A stretch of DNA of 64,000 nt from Geobacillus thermocatenulatus (GTDB lineage: Bacteria; Bacillota; Bacilli; Bacillales; Anoxybacillaceae): positions 1,250,001-1,314,000 of the forward strand of contig NZ_NEWK01000001.1 in the NCBI RefSeq assembly GCF_002217655.1, in the 5' to 3' direction. The translations under genes and the position numbers were made by a program. This document shows, piece by piece, positions 38,601 through 45,971 of the stretch (position 1 is the stretch's first letter; every line of letters starts with the position of its first letter). The notes beneath the pieces are model-generated. The model saw only the letters and a program-made list of their open reading frames with translations. It searched no databases and was not told the origin of the DNA.

Positions 38601-40975
38601 ATTGTTTATCGGAAAATATCGAGATATTAGACGTGAACAGTAAACGGTTAGATTCAGAAAAAGGATTTTGGCGTTCACCTATACAAAAAATATTGACAAA
38701 CCATGAGAAAATTTCGAACGTCACCGTTGAAGAGCATACCGCTCAACTGTCGCAAAAGGATGCGAAAATAGCGATCGCAACAACAGAAGAGTACGAATTG
38801 CGGTTCCAAGATATCATATTAGATGTTTTAGAAGGACCTGTCGATATTTTAAGCTGTACAACCACAATGGAAGTTGGCGTCGACATCGGTTCACTGACTG
38901 CCGTTGGACTACGAAATGTTCCGCCACAACGTGAGAACTACCAGCAGCGTGCGGGACGTGCTGGACGGAGGGGAACGGCTTTATCGACCGTAGTTACTTA
39001 TGCCCAGGGAGGGCCGCACGATTATTATTATTTTCAACAGCCTGAAAAAATGATCAGCGGTTCGGCTCGCAAACCCATTGTTTATATTGATAATAAAAAA
39101 ATCACCAAAAGGCATTTGAACGCATTTCTCATTCAAACGTATTTTCATGAAAACGTTTCTACAAGTGCCGTTGCGTCAAGCATTCTCAGCAGTTCGTTAG
39201 GTGATACAAAATCATTTTTTGAAGGTGCTCCGCCTTTTAATTATGAGCAGTTTAAAAAATGGCTGAATGACAATATCGCCTGTCGTTTTCGCGACTATCC
39301 GGTGATTTTTGACTTGATTCCGGATGAGGTTGTTTCGACAGAAGGAATATTAGGCGGGGATATGGTAGAACGAAAATGGTATATTGTTGAGGAAGCATGT
39401 AATGAGCTAGTAAGCGAGTTGGAACGGAATTATGAGAAAGTCAAACATACAATACAACCCATCGATGGTGACGATATAGCGGAAGTAAATCCGAACGATA
39501 AATTTCTCGATTTTTTGTTCAATCACGGCTTGCTTCCAACCTATGCATTTCCACAAGATTTATGCAGTTTTTACATCGAAGGGAAGGATGAAAGAACGGG
39601 GAGAATAATCGTTAAACAACGACCGCAATTGGAGATAAATAGAGCGTTGAGCGAGTATGCGCCAGGAAGACAAATTGTTGTTGATAAGAAAACATATCGA
39701 ATAGGGGGAATTTATGTACCTAATCCACACGATCCGTTAAAACCGGCTAAAGATTTGTTGCTTGACAGTTTGCCGGTTATCACCTATTGTGAATCGTGCT
39801 TATTTGTTTCTTTGGATCCAATCCAAACGAAAAAATGTTCAGTGTGTGGTGGTGAGTTGAAAAACAGTCCGTTGTTGCGACCAACGGGGTTTTCGCCTGA
39901 GAAAGGGATGGAGGTGAAGGAAGGAGATAGGGAACAGGAATTCACCTATGCAGTTCCTCCTCAGTTACCTATTCCTGTGTCTGGCGAAAAACTAAGTTTG
40001 AAGGCTTATTCAGGTTCAGAGCGGCTTCAATATGCTAATGAGATGAACAAACAGCTTATCGTCATGAATAAAGGGACGGATCGACAGGAAGGATTCGAAA
40101 TCTGCACGGATTGTGGGGCTATTTGGCCAGCAGGGGAGAGTGAACATAAATTGACCCATGATGTACCTTACAGGTTGAAAACACATCTTGGTCAAAGGGA
40201 TAGCCGCTGTAGAGGAAGTATTATGAAAGTGTTTCTTGGAAATATATTTAACTCTGATTTATTACTATTGCGGATGAGTTTTGATGAAAAAGTCGATTTT
40301 CACCCGAATCATCAATGGGTTCATGACGGTTTGAAGACGATTGGCGAGGCGCTCGTATTGGCTGCAAGCCGGGTATTGGACATCGATTATAATGAGTTAC
40401 TGTCTGGATATCGCATTCTTCCATTAGAGACAAAAAGTCCACAACATCTGTATCAAGCTGATGTTTACCTGTTTGATACTTTATCCGGAGGAGCGGGGTA
40501 TTCACACATTGCAGGGGAAATGCTCCCTGATATTATTAAAATGGCAAGGGAAATTTTGTATGAATGCGAAAACCATTGCGAGACATCTTGTTATAAATGC
40601 TTAAGACATTACTCCAATCAATTTTATCATCATCAGTTAAATCGTTTTGTCGCCCTAGAGTTGCTTGATTATATCGTTAAAGGTGAATTGAAGACATTAA
40701 CATTAACGGAACAACAAAAAGTGTTGGCCCCCATTAAGCGCATGTTAGAAATACACAATGAAAAATTCGAGGAATTCGAAGAAGGGGGACGATATCTCAT
40801 TAAAGTCAAATCGAAAGGGAATCGCTTAATTGGCGCAAAAAATAATATAGAAAGAATGTTGGTATGCGCATACAGCCAGCCTGCTATTGCGTATGTTTCG
40901 GCTTATGAAGTTTTGCATGATTTGCCCAATGTATATTTAAATGTTGTAGAAGGCAAACAACAGTTGCTCGTTTGA
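35615..40975 (+). CDS. Giant DEAH helicase with DUF1998-like C-terminus (DruE-like)
   Basis: 1786 residues from ATG 35615 (ATGA overlap; RBS GGAAGGAG). Superfamily 2 helicase: Walker A ATGTGSGKTE at about residue 115-125, Walker B/DEAH in LILVLDEAHMYRG at about 322, TSASLGA motif, and motif VI QQRAGRAGRRG at about 1110-1120. Several Cys pairs form zinc-binding sites (CTNPKC, CPCCMRK, CNDCKE, CESC, CSVCGG, CTDCG). The C-terminus has the DUF1998 pattern CENHCETSCYKCLRHYSNQ followed by HHQLNRFVALELL (about 1650-1685). This architecture is that of DruE of Druantia defence, and more distantly DISARM DrmA/B. All motifs are intact and the frame is unbroken. Confidence 0.9.
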   Translation: MMEFTINSVSARLHQKLREYIEAQYPISHPSLLLERRELLDSPGVISKEPYIEATPVYELGPAYEQMNLPAHCKEAMTYFSELSPSVGIYKRPYVHQQEALESFLVDGHDLVVATGTGSGKTESFLHPILNSLIDEGFNRREQFQIHAVRALILYPMNALVSDQITRLRQLFGDERVSKYFRDHFGRHPLFGMYTSRTPYPGERTKEKDDYQLKEIIDYYLDIEKNRPQLALEMKKRGKWIAKNLTNFRSGKKGDWKSRYLTSPDDRELFTRHEMQTTPPDILVTNYSMLEYMLMRPIERPIWEKTRQWLAEDEANTLILVLDEAHMYRGTSGAEVALLIRRLQARLGITRDRLRCILTSASLGAEDDNSAAIEFAEQLTGKLKKRSFKLIKGVKEKRKSGRIGTTEEAYAFALLDSEQFTNRIHQYDTLRSNLQAVAKRLGWGDVPHNLDELPSYLYKSLDGFGPLELIIEQISGNAKKFSDIAKLVFPSVDMKMAQKATSHLLMLANAAKNNERVLLPVRIHLFFKGVSGIYVCTNPKCEEKRVKGNDSILGKMYDSPKLQCTCSKEARVYELLTHRKCGTAFIRGYISKKDGNYLWAEKGKGIVGEELTEIHLLVEPPHEKIQKGERSVRPVWLDIRTGYLMKSPPEDPEGYLKLYLPHDEANKNKKKKQTITFQKCPCCMRKVQGTITDLKTKGEQPFANLVREQFLLQPPVKLNKQLPNEGRKVLLFSDGRQKAARLARDIPHEVELDSFRQSILLAAQKLIDQDIEPKLSGALYCSLLQVIDEHKLYFFEGQDRKSLAYHVQILHEDFDGDYEELIENGDIELLPRFKTELLRQLCHPLYSVYTTATGYVEPVKREMARVERKLKEILSKEDIYVLTMLFIQEMLDRVAIDSTIHFYERLKIRGFGGDDWGVEKGYIPKNLENIIHLYVQSEEHKKEIVDALFKLCTESEGRYYLSPRKLKLIPGIYTTWYKCNDCKEMNIVAAKNKCVNCLSENIEILDVNSKRLDSEKGFWRSPIQKILTNHEKISNVTVEEHTAQLSQKDAKIAIATTEEYELRFQDIILDVLEGPVDILSCTTTMEVGVDIGSLTAVGLRNVPPQRENYQQRAGRAGRRGTALSTVVTYAQGGPHDYYYFQQPEKMISGSARKPIVYIDNKKITKRHLNAFLIQTYFHENVSTSAVASSILSSSLGDTKSFFEGAPPFNYEQFKKWLNDNIACRFRDYPVIFDLIPDEVVSTEGILGGDMVERKWYIVEEACNELVSELERNYEKVKHTIQPIDGDDIAEVNPNDKFLDFLFNHGLLPTYAFPQDLCSFYIEGKDERTGRIIVKQRPQLEINRALSEYAPGRQIVVDKKTYRIGGIYVPNPHDPLKPAKDLLLDSLPVITYCESCLFVSLDPIQTKKCSVCGGELKNSPLLRPTGFSPEKGMEVKEGDREQEFTYAVPPQLPIPVSGEKLSLKAYSGSERLQYANEMNKQLIVMNKGTDRQEGFEICTDCGAIWPAGESEHKLTHDVPYRLKTHLGQRDSRCRGSIMKVFLGNIFNSDLLLLRMSFDEKVDFHPNHQWVHDGLKTIGEALVLAASRVLDIDYNELLSGYRILPLETKSPQHLYQADVYLFDTLSGGAGYSHIAGEMLPDIIKMAREILYECENHCETSCYKCLRHYSNQFYHHQLNRFVALELLDYIVKGELKTLTLTEQQKVLAPIKRMLEIHNEKFEEFEEGGRYLIKVKSKGNRLIGAKNNIERMLVCAYSQPAIAYVSAYEVLHDLPNVYLNVVEGKQQLLV

Positions 40976-41008
40976 GGATGGTTAGAATCAATGCTAATCG
41001 CTCAAAAA

Positions 41009-41192
41009 GAGGAATGGATTTATTTACTCAATTCGCGCAACGCCACGGCCCATGTGTATAACGAGGAAGACTATGAACAGATTAAAAACCGAAATTGTAT
41101 CACAATATGTCCACAAAATCGAAGCGCTGCTGCAAAACATCAAAGAAGAAGTGATCGACCGTGATGTATGGAATGAGCCCGACCGTGTTTGA
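41009..41192 (+). pseudogene. HEPN gene 3' fragment (copy 2), frameshifted
   Basis: Reads WIYLLNSRNATAHVYNEEDY, then a one-base insertion near CGAAATTGTA (about 41091) shifts to the frame giving SQYVHKIEALLQNIKEEV and DRDVWNEPDRV, ending in TGA 41190-41192. Homologous to, but diverged from, the corresponding part of copy 1 at 24587-24772. The N-terminal two thirds are absent. Confidence 0.8.
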
Positions 41193-41448
41193 ACGGTTGA
41201 TGGCGTATTTCGCGGGCGAAGAAAATATACAAAAAGTCATTTTGTTCGGCTCGCGGGCGCGCGGCACGGCCCGCTACAACTCGGACATTGACTTGTGCAT
41301 TGACTACACCGGAAAACAGAAGTGGAAAATCAAAGAGGATCTTGACGAGATTGTCGGCATTTACTCATGTGATGTGCTCTTTTTCGACGCGCTGAACGAA
41401 GCGATCCGGTGCGAAATCGAGCGCGACGGGAAGACGATTGATGAGAAA
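41151..41448 (+). repeat. 297-bp direct repeat, right copy
   Basis: Partner of 24731-25027 in direct orientation; see that entry. It contains one more base than the left copy, so the MNT frame is intact here. Confidence 0.93.
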
Positions 41449-41460
41449 GCCCGCTCATAA
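41164..41460 (+). CDS. MNT minimal nucleotidyltransferase (copy 2, intact)
   Basis: 98-residue MntA-like protein from ATG 41164 (a GTG lies just upstream at 41161). Nucleotidyltransferase motif GSRARG at residues 29-34 with metal-binding Asp41 and Asp43 in SDIDL; a later Asp in DVLFFD may be the third. MNT proteins act as antitoxins by adding AMP to a HEPN toxin. Its HEPN partner here is only a frameshifted fragment, so it is an orphan. The gene would overlap the HEPN end in an intact locus. Confidence 0.85.
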   Translation: MYGMSPTVFERLMAYFAGEENIQKVILFGSRARGTARYNSDIDLCIDYTGKQKWKIKEDLDEIVGIYSCDVLFFDALNEAIRCEIERDGKTIDEKARS

Positions 41461-41583
41461 ACTATTTTTGTTTAGGATGGTCTGTCCCGTATCGGGGAGA
41501 TGAGGTGGGGGTCGGACGGGGGGGCGTCCAACGAACGGAGAACACACCAGCAAGCCCCCACATTCCTCTGTTGGGTTCCGCCC
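41461..41583. other. Junction region after MNT copy 2
   Basis: Starts with GGTCTGTCC-like sequence resembling the beginning of the terminator stem behind the third MNT fragment (44761), then turns into GC-rich sequence with runs of G and no recognisable gene. It looks like a rearrangement joint. Confidence 0.4.
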
Positions 41584-41837
41584 TCGTTTACCAAAACTCC
41601 CGTCCAATCAAAATGGCGGCGATCACAATGCCCGCCCCCAGCCACATCATGGGGAGAAGGAGGGACAGCGAATCCGCCGGCGCTTGAAACAAAAACAGAT
41701 GCGGCCACGGTCGTTTACCAAAACTCCCGTCCAATCAAAATGGCGGCGATCACAATGCCCGCCCCCAGCCACATCATGGGGAGAAGGAGGGACAGCGAAT
41801 CCGCCGGCGCTTGAAACAAAAACAGATGCGGCCACGG
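41584..41837. repeat. Perfect 127-bp tandem duplication
   Basis: 41584-41710 and 41711-41837 are identical, base for base (both run TCGTTTACCAAAACTC ... GCGGCCACGG). The right copy is the 3' end of the permease gene on the minus strand, including its stop; the left copy is a spare 3' end outside the gene. Perfect identity indicates a very recent slippage or unequal-exchange event, or an assembly artefact. Confidence 0.97.
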
Positions 41838-42347
41838 CATGAACGTCCCTTGCGTCGCGACTTCCATAAACGTATAGACCGCGATGACGGACAAGGCGAC
41901 ATCCAGGCTGCCAAAAACGCCTAACAAGGCAAGCCCAATCAACTGGTAAAACCAAAACAGCAGAAACAGGTGCCCCAACACGGGGGCGGTGAGAAACATC
42001 GTTCCTTGAATCCCTATGACCGCCCCCACAAGAAGAACGATGCATCCCCCATGCAAAACGGCATAGCGAACCAAGTCGAAGACGACCGCTTTCCGGTAGT
42101 GCCATACCAACGCGTCTTTCGCCCCTTCGTCGTACAAATGGCGGTACAAAAAGACGAGATGCCATCCGGCGATCGGCACGGCAATGCCTTGGATGACGGT
42201 GTACGGCAAAAACGGTTCGTCGGAGCGGGCGGACAAGACCGCCATCAACCCGACGCACAGCCCATACACGAGAAACGGAAACCAGTACAATCGGCCGAGC
42301 AAGCGGCGGTCAAAAGAAAAATGATGGGCGATCGTTTTTTTATCCAT
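41715..42347 (-). CDS. Small ABC-2-type permease
   Basis: 210-residue membrane protein with about six hydrophobic segments (for example YWFPFLVYGLCVGLMAVL; LFWFYQLIGLALLGVFGSLD; MMWLGAGIVIAAILIG). Its ATG overlaps the end of the ATPase gene by 8 bp, so the two form a transporter. The 3' end lies in the 127-bp tandem duplication, but the reading frame itself is complete, ending REFW. Substrate unknown. Confidence 0.75.
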   Translation of the reverse strand: MDKKTIAHHFSFDRRLLGRLYWFPFLVYGLCVGLMAVLSARSDEPFLPYTVIQGIAVPIAGWHLVFLYRHLYDEGAKDALVWHYRKAVVFDLVRYAVLHGGCIVLLVGAVIGIQGTMFLTAPVLGHLFLLFWFYQLIGLALLGVFGSLDVALSVIAVYTFMEVATQGTFMPWPHLFLFQAPADSLSLLLPMMWLGAGIVIAAILIGREFW

Positions 42348-43206
42348 GCGCTTCCGCCTCTTTCAACAACGCCAAATATCCGTCCATCAGCCGCGGGGCG
42401 ACAGGCCGGCCGATGGGTTGTTCGGACAAGACGCGCACGACGACGTGGGAAGGCTCTTCGCTCATTTGAACGACTTCGTTGGCGGCCAGAACCGAGTCCA
42501 GCTCCTCCAATGGCACGTCCAACTCATACGTATAAGGGGCGGCTTTTTGCTTGAGCTCATCGGGACTGCCTTCAAACAGCACCACGCCGCGGTCCAACAC
42601 CCCGATTTTCGTGCACAAAAATTCAATGTCCTCGACAAGGTGCGAAGAGATGACGATCGTATGATCGTGCCCCAGCCGCTTCAACAAATTGCGAAACCGC
42701 ACGCGCTCGCGGATGTCAAGCCCGGCCGTCGGCTCATCAAACAGGAGGATGGACGGCTCCCGAAGCAGCAGCATGGCAATGCCGACCCGCCGCCGCATGC
42801 CGCCGGACAGCTCGCGCATTTTTTTGTTGAGGTGCGAAGACAAGTTGACTTGTTCGATGACCTTCTCGATTTTGGAGCGGCAGGCGGCGGGATGTTCTCC
42901 TTGCAAGACGGCGAGATGCTCAAGCACTTCATACATCGTCAGCTCCGGATACATCATAAACTCTTGCGGCAAATAGCCGATCTCGTTCACCCGCTTCACT
43001 CTCGTGCCCGTGCTGATCGGCTCGTCTCCGAGCGACACCCGTCCGGCATTAAACTCCAACAGTCCGGCCACAATGCGCATCAACGTCGTCTTGCCGGCGC
43101 CGTTTGGCCCCAGCAAGCCGTACACGCCGGAGAGGGTGAGGGAGACATCGGATAAAATCGGCTTCTTTTTCACGATTTTCGTCAATCCTTCAATGACGAC
43201 CGCCAA
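42340..43206 (-). CDS. ABC transporter ATP-binding protein
   Basis: 288 residues. Walker A GPNGAGKTT, signature LSGGMRRRVGIAMLL, Walker B SILLFDEPTAGLD; CcmA/NatA-like with a C-terminal extension after about 215. The start overlaps the upstream gene's stop by 17 bp. Energises the 210-residue permease; family members export small molecules, peptides or ions. GC-rich, unlike the helicase operon. Confidence 0.92.
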   Translation of the reverse strand: MAVVIEGLTKIVKKKPILSDVSLTLSGVYGLLGPNGAGKTTLMRIVAGLLEFNAGRVSLGDEPISTGTRVKRVNEIGYLPQEFMMYPELTMYEVLEHLAVLQGEHPAACRSKIEKVIEQVNLSSHLNKKMRELSGGMRRRVGIAMLLLREPSILLFDEPTAGLDIRERVRFRNLLKRLGHDHTIVISSHLVEDIEFLCTKIGVLDRGVVLFEGSPDELKQKAAPYTYELDVPLEELDSVLAANEVVQMSEEPSHVVVRVLSEQPIGRPVAPRLMDGYLALLKEAEAHG

Positions 43207-44476
43207 TGCCGTTCACCTCCTGCATCATCTCCAAGATGCGGTCCCATGTCCAACCGTCGTCCATGTTCGCATACCATATCCGCAAACATTGTTGCTTTTG
43301 GTCGACATCCAGCGGCTGAAACGCCTGATAAATGGCTTCAATTTGCTTCTTGACGGATGACGGCTGCGACTCGAACCACTCGCTTTTGGAGCTCCAGTCG
43401 ATCACCAAAAGGCCTTGTTTTTGCATCAGCCAGCGGGTGGCCAGCGAAATCCACTCGTTGTACATGATCCGCGATCCTTTCGGCGGTACGGAAAGCCGAA
43501 GTATTTTTTCGTAAAAATTTTGTTCCATAATATATTGATCGATCCCATATAAGTCATCTGTGTTATATACAAGATGATCGTTTGCGAGAAACGAGGACAG
43601 TCCGAAACTAGAGAAGACAATCTTGTTCGGCAACGATGAAACCGCCGTGGATGCGATTTGTTGTACATGACGGAATGTTTTTTCCATCTGGCGGATGACC
43701 GTCGGCGCCCGTTCCGCCATGTGCGGCCAATCGGCCGGGTAGGTGATCTCATATCCTTGATCGACGAGTTGATGCCCTTGCCCTTTGATCAAGGTGACCG
43801 CCTGCGCTTTCCCTTGGTAACCCTTTCCACGCTTTGGCACATTGCAAAACAGCACATCGCCGTCCACGTTCAAGGTAAAGGTGTATGTTTCATTCGGAAC
43901 GAATTGATCGGTGAACGCCCCATCCCAAGCTCTCGTTCCCGCCACCCGATATTCATAAGTCCGATACATGTGCGAAGCCCTCCTTTTCGGATACCACGCC
44001 CGGTCCGCCAGCAGGACGATGCGGCCGTTCGTGTACGGAATGAGCGCCGTGTCGACGATCTCATAGGAAAAGGTGAGCGTCGAGGCGCGTTTCGGCAGCC
44101 GCACGGTCACGAGATCGCCGTTTCTCGTAAACGTGACGGGCTGATGGTCCGCTTCAATCGAGTGGAGCGGATACAAATGGTACAGTTGAAACGTGGGCCG
44201 GTTCGTGTCCAACTGGGACAAGGCCACGCGCACGACCGCACGCGATCCATGCAAAGAAATGTCATACGACTGGATACGGTAGCGCAAATCGGCCTTGATG
44301 GTTTGCGGCATTCGACGGTACTCCTCGAGTTCGGTCGTCTGATCGGCCCGGGTGAACGCCTTGGTGTTCGTTTGCAAGGAGTGGAAAATGCGAGTATGAA
44401 AATAGTTTCGGCTTTTAAGCGGAACGTCATTCTTGACATGAACACCCATTTCATATGGAATGCCCTCTCTAATCAT
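43190..44476 (-). CDS. Protein resembling the extracytoplasmic M1-peptidase-like part of an ABC permease, probably truncated
   Basis: About 428 residues from ATG 44476 (the frame extends to 44536 through a run of Phe codons made by a 16-base A/T homopolymer, so the real start is doubtful). The beta-rich N-terminal region (LRYRIQSYDISLHGSRAVVR; HLYPLHSIEADHQPVTFTR) looks like the first domain of M1 aminopeptidase-like modules, which in Bacillaceae are fused behind ABC-2 permeases. No HExxH is visible and no transmembrane part is present. I infer the permease half has been lost at the junction near 44500. First gene of the minus-strand ABC operon. Confidence 0.5.
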   Translation of the reverse strand: MIREGIPYEMGVHVKNDVPLKSRNYFHTRIFHSLQTNTKAFTRADQTTELEEYRRMPQTIKADLRYRIQSYDISLHGSRAVVRVALSQLDTNRPTFQLYHLYPLHSIEADHQPVTFTRNGDLVTVRLPKRASTLTFSYEIVDTALIPYTNGRIVLLADRAWYPKRRASHMYRTYEYRVAGTRAWDGAFTDQFVPNETYTFTLNVDGDVLFCNVPKRGKGYQGKAQAVTLIKGQGHQLVDQGYEITYPADWPHMAERAPTVIRQMEKTFRHVQQIASTAVSSLPNKIVFSSFGLSSFLANDHLVYNTDDLYGIDQYIMEQNFYEKILRLSVPPKGSRIMYNEWISLATRWLMQKQGLLVIDWSSKSEWFESQPSSVKKQIEAIYQAFQPLDVDQKQQCLRIWYANMDDGWTWDRILEMMQEVNGIGGRH

Positions 44477-44509
44477 GAATTTGAAATGTTTGTAAAATTC
44501 AATGGCATT

Positions 44510-44525
44510 AAAAAAAAAAAAAAAA
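44510..44525. repeat. 16-base A/T homopolymer at a sequence joint
   Basis: Sixteen consecutive A on the plus strand, in the 5' part of the M1-like gene. Such a tract is frameshift-prone and lies where GC-rich coding sequence gives way to AT-rich DNA. Confidence 0.9.
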
Positions 44526-44644
44526 GAAGATGTCAACCTTTTATATGGAAATTCACAGTATATTCACAAATAACAGGAAAATCGTATTGTCATGATGACG
44601 ATTTTTGGAAAATTTTGCGTCTTTCGGTGTAGGGAGTGTTCATT

Positions 44645-44737
44645 GTGCAACGTGCTTTTTTCGATGCGCTGAACGAAGAGATCAGGCTCGAAATTGAACG
44701 CGATGGGAAAACGATCTATGAGAAAGCCTGCTCATGA
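44645..44737 (+). pseudogene. MNT nucleotidyltransferase C-terminal fragment (copy 3)
   Basis: Thirty codons, reading FFDALNEEIRLEIERDGK and ending EKACS, match the last quarter of the MNT proteins at 24741-25039 and 41164-41460 with visible divergence. A GTG with an upstream AGGGAG could permit translation but the catalytic part is absent. A good terminator follows, then yqjA, so this is probably the original 3' end of the resident locus. Confidence 0.85.
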
Positions 44738-44760
44738 ACTGCGCCTCTGTTGGTGTCTAC

Positions 44761-44798
44761 GACGGTCTGTCCTATATGAACGGACAGCCGTCTTTTTT
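44761..44798 (+). terminator. Terminator after MNT fragment 3
   Basis: GACGGTCTGTCC / GGACAGCCGTC stem with a 9-base loop followed by six T. Confidence 0.88.
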
Positions 44799-44865
44799 GT
44801 CCTTCCGTATGTTGGGGCCGAGCGGCTTTTGGTCGGTGTGTGAGGACAGGATTGTCCGTTTTTCC

Positions 44866-44895
44866 TTGCATCGAAAGCGCCGTCATCGGTACAAT
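44866..44895 (+). promoter_or_regulatory. Promoter of yqjA
   Basis: TTGCAT (44866-44871), 18 bp, TACAAT (44890-44895); 33 bp before the start codon. Confidence 0.6.
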
Positions 44896-44928
44896 GAAGT
44901 CGGCAACCATTGGCAAAGGAGACTCGCG

Positions 44929-45903
44929 ATGAAAATCGGCTATCGGACGTTGAAAACGGCGGTGGGGGCGGCGCTGGCGATTGCGATCGCTCAGCTGATC
45001 GGCCTGCATAATTTCGCTTCCGCTGGCATTATCGTCATTTTATGCGTCCAAGTGACGAAAAAGCGGTCGTTGGAAACAGCGCGGGCCCGTTTTGCGGCGT
45101 GCGTCGTTGCGATCGGGTTTGCGGCGTTGTTTTTTGCCATCTTCGGCTATCATCCGTGGACGATTGGGCTGTTGCTTTTGTTGTTCATTCCTGTGACGGT
45201 TCGCTTGAAAATCAATGAAGGCATTGCGACAAGCTCGGTCATTATTTTGCATTTGTATGCGGCCAAGGACATCACGTGGGGATTGGTCGCCAATGAGATC
45301 TTGCTGGTGGCGGTTGGCATTGGGGTGGCGCTGCTGATGAACATGTACATGCCGAGCGTGGAACGGCAGTTGAAGGAGCATCAACGCACGGTTGAAGATT
45401 TGTTCCGCATCATTTTAAAAGAAATCGTCCGCTACTTGCGCACGAATGAACTCGATTGGGACGGCAAAGAGCTGCCGCTTGCGGCGGAGACGCTCGACAA
45501 AGCGAAAAAGCTCGCCATGCGCCACGCCGACAATCAATTATGGCGGAATGAGGATGAATATGTCCGCTACTTCCGCATGCGCGAGCGGCAGTTGGAAATC
45601 ATTGAGCATATGCTTCCGCTTGTGACATCGCTCGTCTACACGGTCGAGCAGCGGATGATGATTGCGGATTTTATCGACGAATTAAGCGACGCCATTCATC
45701 CAGGGAATACGGCGGACCGCTTTTTGCGGCGCCTTGCCGAGATGCGCGAACAGTTTAAAGCGATGCCGCTGCCAAAGACGCGCGAGCAGTTTGAAGAGCG
45801 GGCGGCGTTGTTTCATTTAGTGCGCGAATTGGAGCGATATTTAATCATCAAAAGCGAATTCCACCCCGGAAACGAACGAAAACCGCAGCGGCTGAAGGCA
45901 TGA
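44929..45903 (+). CDS. yqjA: Aromatic acid exporter family membrane protein YqjA
   Basis: 324 residues from ATG 44929 (MKIGYRTLKTAVGAALAI, RBS AAAGGAGA); the longer frame would run through the terminator at 44761. N-terminal half has about four to five transmembrane helices (AVGAALAIAIAQLIGL; VVAIGFAALFFAIFG; TIGLLLLLFIPVTV; ILLVAVGIGVALLMNMYM). The C-terminal half is a soluble helical domain. The FUSC/ArAE-like fold suggests export of organic acids, but the function of YqjA is unproven. In B. subtilis it follows yqiW, so it marks the right border of the island. Confidence 0.88.
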   Translation: MKIGYRTLKTAVGAALAIAIAQLIGLHNFASAGIIVILCVQVTKKRSLETARARFAACVVAIGFAALFFAIFGYHPWTIGLLLLLFIPVTVRLKINEGIATSSVIILHLYAAKDITWGLVANEILLVAVGIGVALLMNMYMPSVERQLKEHQRTVEDLFRIILKEIVRYLRTNELDWDGKELPLAAETLDKAKKLAMRHADNQLWRNEDEYVRYFRMRERQLEIIEHMLPLVTSLVYTVEQRMMIADFIDELSDAIHPGNTADRFLRRLAEMREQFKAMPLPKTREQFEERAALFHLVRELERYLIIKSEFHPGNERKPQRLKA

Positions 45904-45971
45904 TGCAGGGCATATGTCCATCTGTTTTGGCGCACACTATAGCCAAACATTCAAGCAAAGGATGGACGGAT

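Noticed and set aside
35615-40975. Calling the helicase operon DISARM
   Set aside because: The helicase and DUF1998-like parts are in one 1786-residue chain rather than separate DrmA and DrmB proteins, and no DrmC phospholipase D protein is seen.
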